The notes beneath the pieces are model-generated. The model was not told the origin of the DNA. It was given only the letters and a program-made list of their open reading frames with translations, and made no database searches. DNA of 64,000 nucleotides from Ancylobacter lacus. GTDB lineage: Bacteria; Pseudomonadota; Alphaproteobacteria; Rhizobiales; Xanthobacteraceae. A program made the translations under genes and the position numbers. Of the stretch, positions 45,450 to 55,297 are shown one piece after another. Where the stretch lies: the NCBI RefSeq assembly GCF_018390635.1, contig NZ_JAHBGE010000057.1, positions 62,001 through 126,000 on the forward strand. The letters run 5' to 3'. Each line of letters starts with the position of its first letter. Within the stretch, counting starts at the first letter, position 1.

Positions 45450-45888
45450 GCGAAAAGGGGCCGGCGCGACGGCGAACGACCTGACCAACCGACCCTGCCG
45501 GGCGCCTGTCCCGGCGGGGTCATTCCGCATCTCGCGTGTAAAGCCTGTCGAGATTCGGCCAGAAGATTGACAGCGCTTTACGCTGCACTGCGATGAACCC
45601 CGCGTATCGGCGGCGCCGGAGCGCCGGCCGTGGCAGTCATGTGACGTCATCGCGATACAATTGTTCAGCCTATACGGCGTGGACATGCGTCAACTTTGCC
45701 CACATAACTTGACGCCGTGGCCTTGCGCGCGACATTCCGGCTCGGACAACCATCCAAACGCGCGACGTAATATCACGCCGGCCTGTTTGCGCTTGACTAG
45801 GGCGGATTTCTGCCCATCATGGCATACAAAATACCAAACAAAGTGGTCCGTCATACTCAGGGGGTCGACGGACCCAGGAGGGAGCCTC
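45430..45888. other. 459-bp region upstream of panE2
   Basis: Contains a perfect -35 TTGACA (45567-45572) without a good -10, a TGACGTCA palindrome (45642-45649) and the promoter/operator block at 45793-45838. The upstream extension of the panE2 frame lacks coding signs. A regulatory RNA cannot be excluded. Confidence 0.4.
45793..45838 (+). promoter_or_regulatory. panE2 promoter with GTATGCCA operator
   Basis: TTGACT (45793-45798) is followed 16 bases later by CATCAT. The block TGGCATAC (45820-45827) plus ATACCAAA (45831-45838) covers the expected start point. On the minus strand it reads TTTTGTATGCCA, identical to the oxlT-2 site over 12 bases, tying panE2 to the same regulon. Confidence 0.55.
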
Positions 45889-46866
45889 ATGAAGGTCTGC
45901 ATTTATGGTGCCGGCGCGATCGGCGGTTATGTCGGCGTCCAGCTCAAGCGGGCGGGCGTCGATGTCAGTCTCGTGGCCCGCGGCGCGCATCTCGAAGCCA
46001 TGAAGGCGAACGGGCTGAAGCTGCTCATCGACGGCGAGGAGCATGTCGAGCACATTCCCTGCTCCAGCAACCCGGCCGACCTCGGCCCGCAGGACTACGT
46101 CATCGTCGCGCTGAAGGGGCACCAGGTGCCGAGCGTGGTCGACGCGATGCAGCCCCTGCTCGGCAACGACACCGCCGTCGTCACCGCCGTGAACGGCGTG
46201 CCCTACTGGTACTACTACAAGCATGGCGACCAGCTTGAGGGTAAGACGCTGGAAAGCGTCGATCCCGGCGCGAAGCAGTGGAACGGGCTGCGCCCCGAGC
46301 GCGCCATTGGCTGCATCGTCTACCCCGCGACCGAGGTGGTCGAGCCGGGCGTGATCAAGCACGTCTATGGCGACAAGTTCCCGCTCGGCGAGCCGTCCGG
46401 CGAGATCACCGAGCGCGTCACCAAGCTGTCCGAGGCCTTTGCCGCCGGCGGCCTGCGCGCGCCGGTGCTGCCCAACATCCGTGACGAGCTGTGGCTGAAG
46501 CTGTGGGGCAACCTCTGCTTCAACCCGATCAGCGCCCTCACCCACGCCACCCTTGACGTGATCGCCTCCGATCCCGGCACCCGCGCCGTCGCCAAGGCGA
46601 TGATGCTGGAGGCCCAGGAGATCGCGGTGCAGTCCGGCGTGAACTTCCGGGTCGGCGTCGAGCGCCGCATCGACGGCGCGGGCGCGGTCGGCGCGCACAA
46701 GACCTCGATGCTGCAGGACCTCGAGCGCAGCCGCGCCATGGAGATCGACCCGCTGGTGACGGTGGTTCAGGAAATGGGCCGCCTCGCCGGCATCCCCACC
46801 CCCACCATCGACATCGTCCTGTCTCTGGTGCGCCAGCGCGCCCAGATCGCCGGCTGCTACAACTGA
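45889..46866 (+). CDS. panE2: PanE/ApbA-family reductase, candidate oxalyl-CoA reductase
   Basis: A 325-residue ketopantoate-reductase-fold NADPH enzyme. The Rossmann motif IYGAGAIGGYVGVQL starts at residue 3, the catalytic-Lys helix WLKLWGNLCFNPISAL lies near 200, and TSMLQDLERSRAMEID near 265. Annotation by homology gives 2-dehydropantoate 2-reductase. However, Methylobacterium extorquens PanE2 is an oxalyl-CoA reductase forming glyoxylate, and this gene sits in an oxalate island with gcl. That makes oxalyl-CoA reduction the likeliest role. AGGAGGGA precedes the ATG. Not proven by sequence alone. Confidence 0.82.
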   Translation: MKVCIYGAGAIGGYVGVQLKRAGVDVSLVARGAHLEAMKANGLKLLIDGEEHVEHIPCSSNPADLGPQDYVIVALKGHQVPSVVDAMQPLLGNDTAVVTAVNGVPYWYYYKHGDQLEGKTLESVDPGAKQWNGLRPERAIGCIVYPATEVVEPGVIKHVYGDKFPLGEPSGEITERVTKLSEAFAAGGLRAPVLPNIRDELWLKLWGNLCFNPISALTHATLDVIASDPGTRAVAKAMMLEAQEIAVQSGVNFRVGVERRIDGAGAVGAHKTSMLQDLERSRAMEIDPLVTVVQEMGRLAGIPTPTIDIVLSLVRQRAQIAGCYN

Positions 46867-46877
46867 GATCGCATCAC

Positions 46878-47651
46878 ATGGCGCATTGGGTCCGCTTCAA
46901 GCGCGCGGGCGTTGCCGAATTCGGCACGCTCGACGGCGCGACCATTTCCGTGCATTCCGGCGACATGTTCGGCGCGGCGCAGCCCACGGGTGAAACCGTG
47001 GCGCTCGCCGATGTCGAGCTGCTCGCCCCCACCGAGCCGACCAAGATCATCGCGCTGTGGAACAATTTCCACGCCCTGGCGGCGAAACTGAACTCGCCGG
47101 TCCCGGCAGATCCGCTCTATCTGCTGAAGGCCGGCTCCTGTGTGACCACGCCCGGCGCCACCGTGCGCCGGCCCGTCTCCTATGACGGGAAGATCGTGTA
47201 TGAGGGCGAGCTCGGCATCGTCATCGGCAAGGCCGCCACCAACGTGTCCGAGGAAGACGCCACCGCGCACATCTTCGGCTACACCTGCGTGAACGACATC
47301 ACCGCCGCGGACATCATCAACAAGGACGCCACCTTCGCCCAGTGGGTCCGCGCCAAGAGCTTCGACGGCTTCGGACCGTTCGGCCCGGCGATCGCCACCG
47401 ACGTCGATCCCGCGACCCTGGTGGTGCGCACCGTGCTGAATGGCGACGAGCGCCAGCGCTACCCCATCAGCGACATGGTGTTCTCCCCCGCCCAGCTCGT
47501 CAGCCGCATCTCGCACGACATGACGCTGCTGCCGGGTGATGTCATCTGCTGCGGCACCTCGCTGGGCGTCGGCACCATGAAGGCGCCGAGCAACGCGGTC
47601 GACATCGTCATCGACGGCATCGGAACGCTCAGCAACACTTTCGTGCAGTAG
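46878..47651 (+). CDS. FAH-family hydrolase/decarboxylase of unknown role in oxalate island
   Basis: A 257-residue FAH-fold protein starting 11 bases after panE2. The metal site lies in YEGELGIVIGKAA near residue 110 and FGYTCVNDITAADI near 135. The turn CGTSLGVG near 230 replaces the common GTP/SPxG. Family members include acylpyruvases, hydratases, isomerases and oxaloacetate decarboxylases (FAHD1-like). No substrate can be assigned. Co-transcription with panE2 suggests a C2-C4 oxo-acid or a side product of oxalate metabolism. It differs clearly from the FAH enzyme at 19280. Confidence 0.75.
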   Translation: MAHWVRFKRAGVAEFGTLDGATISVHSGDMFGAAQPTGETVALADVELLAPTEPTKIIALWNNFHALAAKLNSPVPADPLYLLKAGSCVTTPGATVRRPVSYDGKIVYEGELGIVIGKAATNVSEEDATAHIFGYTCVNDITAADIINKDATFAQWVRAKSFDGFGPFGPAIATDVDPATLVVRTVLNGDERQRYPISDMVFSPAQLVSRISHDMTLLPGDVICCGTSLGVGTMKAPSNAVDIVIDGIGTLSNTFVQ

Positions 47652-47765
47652 CGCCAGCGCCGGCCGCCGGGCTAAAAGGGGCGGCGCGCTGAATGGAACA
47701 TGGTGCGTCGCGCGGCGCGGGACTTGCTTGTCCTCGCGGTCGCCGGCGTCGGAGGAGCGGGTTGA

Positions 47766-48964
<1,199 letters not shown>

Positions 48965-48965
<1 letters not shown>

Positions 48966-49861
48966 TGTCGGTTCTGATCAATAAAGGCACCCGGATCATC
49001 ACCCAGGGTTTCACCGGCAAGAACGGCACCTTCCACTCCGAGCAGGCGATCGCCTATGGCTCGAACGTGGTCGGCGGCACCTCGCCCGGCAAGGGCGGCT
49101 CGACCCATCTCGGCCTTCCGGTGTTCGACACCGTGGCGGAAGCCCGGGAGAAGACCGGCGCCGACGCCTCGGTGATCTATGTTCCGCCGCCGGGCGCGGC
49201 CGACGCCATCTGCGAGGCGATCGCCGCCGAGATTCCGCTCATCGTCTGCATCACCGAGGGCATTCCGGTGCTCGACATGGTGAAGGTGAAGCGCGCCCTG
49301 GACGGCTCCAAGTCGCGTCTGGTCGGGCCGAACTGCCCCGGCATCGTCACCGCCGGCGAGTCGAAGATCGGCATCATGCCGACCAACATTTTCAGCCGCG
49401 GCTCGGTGGGCGTGGTGTCGCGCTCGGGCACCCTCACCTATGAGGCGGTGTTCCAGACCACCCAGGAAGGCCTCGGCCAGACCACCGCGGTCGGCATCGG
49501 CGGCGATCCGGTGAAGGGCACCGAGTTCATCGACGTGCTGGAGATGTTCCTGGCGGACGACGCCACCGAGTCGATCGTGATGATCGGCGAGATCGGCGGC
49601 TCGGCCGAGGAAGATGCCGCGCAGTTCCTGCTCGACGAGGCCAAGCGCGGCCGCAAGAAGCCCACCGTCGGCTTCATCGCCGGCCGCACCGCGCCTCCCG
49701 GCCGCCGCATGGGCCATGCCGGCGCCATCATCTCCGGGGGCAAGGGCGGCGCCGAGGACAAGATCGAGGCGATGCGCGCTGCCGGCATCTCGGTCTCGCC
49801 CTCCCCGGCCCGCCTCGGCAAGACCCTGATCGAGCTGCTGCAGGGCAAGGCCGCGGCCTGA
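48965..49861 (+). CDS. sucD: Succinyl-CoA synthetase alpha subunit
   Basis: A 298-residue CoA-binding subunit. CoA site [15 protein letters not shown] near residue 18, [19 protein letters not shown] near 122 and the phosphorylated His in [14 protein letters not shown] near 248. The ATG shares a base with the sucC TGA (TGATG), giving stoichiometric coupling. The sequence resembles alphaproteobacterial SucD along its length. A strong intrinsic terminator follows. Confidence 0.92.
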
Positions 49862-49888
49862 TCCTGCGCACCCGCGCCGATCCCTAGA

Positions 49889-49918
49889 CACCCCGCGCCA
49901 CCCGGCGCGGGGTGTTTT
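49889..49918 (+). terminator. Intrinsic terminator after sucD
   Basis: A perfect 11-bp stem CACCCCGCGCC/GGCGCGGGGTG with a four-base loop followed by TTTT, 28 bases past the stop. It marks the end of the panE2-FAH-sucCD unit. Confidence 0.88.
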
Positions 49919-49985
49919 GATTCAGGCGTGCCGCTTCATCGCTGCCAGGGACGGGAGACAGGCTCCCTCGCTGCGATGCAGCATT

Positions 49986-50114
49986 TCAGATCGGGAACGT
50001 CTCGGGCGGCAGGGCGAAGCTTTCCATGTCGCTCAGCGTATGGACGATGATCATCGTCATCCACGCGTGTGCGACGATCAGCGCCGGCAGAACGGGAAAA
50101 ACAGACTGGATCAT
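49986..50114 (-). CDS. Candidate 42-residue single-span membrane protein
   Basis: A short ORF on the minus strand encodes a hydrophobic segment from about residue 5 to 26 (FPVLPALIVAHAWMTMIIVH) with a polar C-terminus rich in Pro. It is otherwise unlabelled sequence between sucD and the Pro-rich protein gene. A GGA lies about ten bases before the ATG, so the RBS is weak. Its upstream region carries the best palindrome of the oxalate-island type (50172-50197). No family is recognised. Expression is unproven. Confidence 0.35.
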   Translation of the reverse strand: MIQSVFPVLPALIVAHAWMTMIIVHTLSDMESFALPPETFPI

Positions 50115-50171
50115 GGTGATATTCCGGATGTAGCTTGCTATTGCGGCGCAGCATACCGGAATGCCGCCTTT

Positions 50172-50197
50172 CTGGTATACGATATACCTGATACCAG
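50172..50197 (-). promoter_or_regulatory. Nested GGTAT/ATACC palindrome upstream of the small ORF
   Basis: Outer arms CTGGTAT (50172-50178) and ATACCAG (50191-50197) enclose GGTATA-CGA-TATACC (50174-50188). Both palindromes are perfect. CTGGTATACGAT also occurs upstream of gntR-1 at 33048. The site is 58 bases upstream of the small ORF start. In the remaining 477-bp gap (49862-50338) I see only this, the terminator and the ORF. Confidence 0.55.
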
Positions 50198-50338
50198 CCC
50201 TGCGCAGAGCGCATGCCCTCCGAAGGCCCACGGCGACGGGGTTCTTTCACATCGGAACGCACGAGAGCGAACCCGCCCGATGCAGATCGGGCAGGCGCAA
50301 CAGCCTCATCCCGCCATCCGGCGGGGCGGGCTTAAGTC

Positions 50339-52645
50339 TCAGGGAGCCGGCGCGGGCGCGGGCGCGGCTGCGCCGTCGGCGGGCTGGCCGGCCGGCCGGG
50401 AGGTCTGCTGAGGAATCGGCAGGCCCCAGGCACTGAAGGCTTCGCGGAAGGCGGAATCCCCGGTCGGCCCCTTCTCCAGCGCCAGAATGCCCCGGCGGCC
50501 ATTGCTGAACACCAGCGGAATATCGAGCCAGTTGCGGGTGATGAGCAGGGCGAGGTTGCGCTGCCGCTCATTGTTCAGCGCGGAAAGGCCGACAAGGAAG
50601 AAGCCCGGCGTCACCCGCACCGCGAGGCCGGTGAGCGGCACGCCCTGCGCGCCCTCCGTCGGCTTGGCCCGCACGCCGGGCACATTCGCGACGGTGCCCA
50701 GGTCGAAGTCAGCGGGAAGATCGAAGCGCAGCTCGATGATGTGCGACGCCGGCAGGGTCTGGTCCTGGTTGCGGCGCAGGTTCATGTCGACCTTGATTTG
50801 CCGGTCGGGAATTTCCACCACCGCACGGATGCCGATATCGGGACCGTTGCCGTTGCCGGCATCGAAGCTTTCGGTCGACCACACCACCGTGCCGACAAAC
50901 TGCTGGAGCCCCTGCTGGCCGCCGCCGGCGTTCTCCTCAAACAGCACCGCCCGCTGGGCGTTGACCGGGATCGGGGTCGACGTGCTGCGCACCACGGGCG
51001 CCGCCGCCGGCTGCGCCGCCGCCGGGGCGGGGGTCTCTGCGGCGGCTTCCGGGGCCGGGGCGGCCGGCGACTGGCTGACCCGGTCGGTGGATTTTGCCGG
51101 CGCCTGACCCTCGGCCGCCTGATCGTGAGAGGGGGCCGGGGCGGGAGCAACCGCCTGCGAGGTTCCGCTCCGAAGATCGCCGATCCAGCCGATCACCTTC
51201 TCGCGCTGGCTGAAGCCAAGGGCGACGCCGCCACCGAGAAGCGCGAGGACGAGCAGCACCACCACCAGCCGGCCCCAGCGGCGGGGCTGCGCCGGCGCCA
51301 CGTCGGGCTCCGTCACTTCCCAGTCGAGTTCCGGCCGCCCGACCCGGGCCTCGGCATCGAGGCTCTCCATGTCGAAGCCGTCGCGCGGCTCCGGCTCGAG
51401 CGAAGGCGGATCGGCGAAAACGAGATCGGGCTGATAGCCCTGGCGACCGTCGCGCAGGTCCGGGAAGGCATCGTCGGCCGGCCGCGCTTCGGCGACCGGC
51501 TCGCGCGACGTCGCCGTGGCGCGGCGCAGCAGGCCACCGAGCGGCAGAGACCGACCGCCTGAAGCAGGCCGCTCCGCCGGGGCCGCCGGCGGCTCGACGT
51601 TCCGGGCCAGCGGCGGCATGGAAGGCGCCGGCGAGGGGGCGGCCGTGGGTGCCGTCACCGTGAAGGGGGGCGGCGGCACCGCCACCGGGGGCACGTTGGC
51701 CGGCTCATCGGTGGCCACGGCCGACGACGGGAGATCGACGGGCGGCGCGCCCGCGCCCGGCCAGGCGGCCGCCGGTGCATCCACCACGGGCGCTTCGACG
51801 CGGGGCGGTTCGAGACGCAAGGCCTCGTCGCGGCGGCCGTCGAGCGTCGGCTCCGCACGCGGCGTGTTCACCCGCACGGCATTGCCGCGCGACCAGAACG
51901 GCACGCGCGGCGCCGGGGCGGCAGAAATCGGCGCGTCAGGAATCGGCGCGGCAGGCGTCGGTTCGGCCACGGCCGGTTCCGGCTGCTCCGAAGCGGCGGC
52001 CGGAACTTCGGCGGGCGGAGCGTCGGGCACGGCGGGTTCGACAATGCCGGGCTCCGCCGCCACGGGGGCGGGCACGTCGGGCGGCGGCAGGTCGGCCGGG
52101 GGCACATCGGCGGCCACAGGCGGGCGGGCCGGCCGTTCCACAGGCCGCACGTCCACAGGCGCGGGCGCCGGCTCGGGCGGGCGCGCGAGCGGCGCGCGAA
52201 CCGGGTCAGCCGCCTCGCGCGGCGGGGCGGCAAGCGTCGCCGGCAGCTCCAGCCGTACCCGCTCGGCAAAGGAGCGCGGTGCCGGACGCTCCGGCAGCCG
52301 GTCGCCGATCCGCGACGGTGCAGCCGCAGGCGGCGGCGCGGCGGAGGTCGGCGGCGCAACCGGGGGCGGCGGCGTCACCGTAAAGGAGGGCGGCGGCTCC
52401 GGCGGCGGCACGATATCGGCGAAGGGATCGTCCGACCCCAGATACTCCAGCTCGATGCGGCTGATGGCGACCTCAAGCGCGGACCGCTCGCGCTCGATGT
52501 CGACTTCCGGCAGCGGGGGCTCGACACCGCGCAATTGGGCGAGCAGCGCCCGGCGGGCCCGCTCATAAACGTTGCCGCGGGACCGCGCGGTGTTTGCGGG
52601 CAGACCGGCAACGGCTCGCGCCAGCAACGGATAATAGTCAGCCAT
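50339..52645 (-). CDS. Pro/Ala-rich membrane-anchored protein of unknown function
   Basis: A 768-residue protein in three parts. The N-terminal cytoplasmic segment of about 70 residues begins MADYYPLLARAVAGLPANTA. A Pro/Ala-rich linker of about 370 residues follows. A single membrane span (LVVVLLVLALLGGGVALGF, about residue 460) leads to a compact periplasmic domain of about 170 residues with DMNLRRNQDQTLPASHIIEL. I recall similar proteins beside purA in Hyphomicrobiales, function unknown. Start ATG at 52645 is preceded by GAAGCGAG. It follows purA by 47 bases and is probably co-transcribed. Confidence 0.75.
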   Translation of the reverse strand: MADYYPLLARAVAGLPANTARSRGNVYERARRALLAQLRGVEPPLPEVDIERERSALEVAISRIELEYLGSDDPFADIVPPPEPPPSFTVTPPPPVAPPTSAAPPPAAAPSRIGDRLPERPAPRSFAERVRLELPATLAAPPREAADPVRAPLARPPEPAPAPVDVRPVERPARPPVAADVPPADLPPPDVPAPVAAEPGIVEPAVPDAPPAEVPAAASEQPEPAVAEPTPAAPIPDAPISAAPAPRVPFWSRGNAVRVNTPRAEPTLDGRRDEALRLEPPRVEAPVVDAPAAAWPGAGAPPVDLPSSAVATDEPANVPPVAVPPPPFTVTAPTAAPSPAPSMPPLARNVEPPAAPAERPASGGRSLPLGGLLRRATATSREPVAEARPADDAFPDLRDGRQGYQPDLVFADPPSLEPEPRDGFDMESLDAEARVGRPELDWEVTEPDVAPAQPRRWGRLVVVLLVLALLGGGVALGFSQREKVIGWIGDLRSGTSQAVAPAPAPSHDQAAEGQAPAKSTDRVSQSPAAPAPEAAAETPAPAAAQPAAAPVVRSTSTPIPVNAQRAVLFEENAGGGQQGLQQFVGTVVWSTESFDAGNGNGPDIGIRAVVEIPDRQIKVDMNLRRNQDQTLPASHIIELRFDLPADFDLGTVANVPGVRAKPTEGAQGVPLTGLAVRVTPGFFLVGLSALNNERQRNLALLITRNWLDIPLVFSNGRRGILALEKGPTGDSAFREAFSAWGLPIPQQTSRPAGQPADGAAAPAPAPAP

Positions 52646-52692
52646 CTCGCTTCGGGATCACCAGGCACCGGAGGCAAAACGCCCCCGGAACC

Positions 52693-53988
<1,296 letters not shown>

Positions 53989-54346
53989 GAGCACCGCTCC
54001 TGATATGCCATGCACCCGCCGGCATCCCGTGGGGGACGATCCGACGCAGAAGAAACCCCGGCGAAGCTATCCACCGGGGGCTGCCACCTCTTAAGGGATC
54101 GTTACAGGCGAGGCAAGAAAACTCCGGCCGCGGCCACAGGGTCCGGCCGCCATGCGACGTTTGCACGCCCCGGGCAGGGCCGGGCACGCGGAGCCGGCAC
54201 GGCGCGGGTCGCGCAACCCCCGGGGCCAGACCGGCAGGCTCCCGCCGGAGCCGCAGCACAGTCCTTCCATTCCCGCACGGCGCGTCGTCTTGCGGGGCGG
54301 GCCGGATTGCCCGACATCTGACGCAGCCAGTCTTCGGGAGTCCGCC
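53989..54346. other. 358-bp divergent gap purA/VOC gene
   Basis: Promoter space for two divergent genes. I saw no clear sigma-70 pair, operator or RNA gene. The frame of the VOC gene stays open upstream, but with no start signal before 54347. Confidence 0.4.
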
Positions 54347-55225
54347 ATGACCGTTTCCGCCGCCGCCACCCTGCCGCTGCTGCCGGACGCGCTGCGCCTC
54401 GGCGCCGTCCGCCTGCGGGTGCGCGAGGGCGAGCGCTCGCTCGCCTTCTACCGCGACATCGTCGGGCTGACGCCGCAGCCGGCGAAGGGCGACGGGCTGT
54501 TCCGGCTCGGTACCGGCGGCGAAACGCTGATCGAGCTGGAGGTGGTGCCCGGCGCTCCGCCCCGCCCCCCGCACACCACCGGCCTGTTTCATGTCGCCAT
54601 ACTGGTGCCCGACCGGGCGGCCCTCGCCATCGTGCTGCGCCGGCTGATCGAGCGCGGCGTGCCGATCGGCGCCTCGGACCATCTCGTCAGCGAGGCGCTC
54701 TATCTCGACGATCCCGACGGCAACGGCATCGAGATCTACCGCGACCGGCCCCGCAGCGAGTGGCGGTGGAACGGCGGCACCGTCGCCATGGCGACCGAGC
54801 AGCTCGACGGGCGCGGCGTGATGTCGGCCCTGCCGCTGGGCGTGGCGGTGGAAACCCCGATGCCGGCCGGGACCGTCGTCGGCCATGTCCATCTTCAGGT
54901 CGGCAATCTGGAGGCGGCCCGCCGGTTCTACGTCGACACGCTGGGTCTTGCGATCACGACGGCGTCCTATCCCGGCGCGCTGTTCGTTTCCGCCGGCGGC
55001 TATCACCATCATCTCGGGCTCAATGTCTGGCGCAGCCGCGGCGCCGGGCCGGCCGCGGCGGGCTCGACCGGCCTCGTGCATTACGAGATGCGGCTGCCGA
55101 CGCCGGCCGATGTCGCGGCGGTGGCGGCGCGGCTGACGGCGGCGGGGGCGCCCGTGGAGCCGGTGCCCGGCGGCATCGCGACCGCCGACACGTGGGGAAC
55201 GACCGTGCGGGTGCTGGCGGGGTGA
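54347..55225 (+). CDS. Two-domain VOC/glyoxalase-fold dioxygenase-like protein (CatE type)
   Basis: A 292-residue protein with two vicinal-oxygen-chelate domains (residues 18-130 and 175-285). Metal-ligand candidates lie in VRLRVREGERSLAFYRDIVG, GLFHVAI, DPDGNGIEIYRD near residue 125, GHVHLQV near 180 and HHHLGLNVW near 222. The arrangement resembles CatE/YfiE catechol-2,3-dioxygenases, but substrate is unassigned. Start at 54347 follows CGGGAG. Confidence 0.8.
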   Translation: MTVSAAATLPLLPDALRLGAVRLRVREGERSLAFYRDIVGLTPQPAKGDGLFRLGTGGETLIELEVVPGAPPRPPHTTGLFHVAILVPDRAALAIVLRRLIERGVPIGASDHLVSEALYLDDPDGNGIEIYRDRPRSEWRWNGGTVAMATEQLDGRGVMSALPLGVAVETPMPAGTVVGHVHLQVGNLEAARRFYVDTLGLAITTASYPGALFVSAGGYHHHLGLNVWRSRGAGPAAAGSTGLVHYEMRLPTPADVAAVAARLTAAGAPVEPVPGGIATADTWGTTVRVLAG

Positions 55226-55297
55226 GGCCCACGGGCAGGCGGGTTCCCGCTTGAGTTGATGCAGCCGTCCGGTACCTTCGCACGTGGCGGAGGTGCG

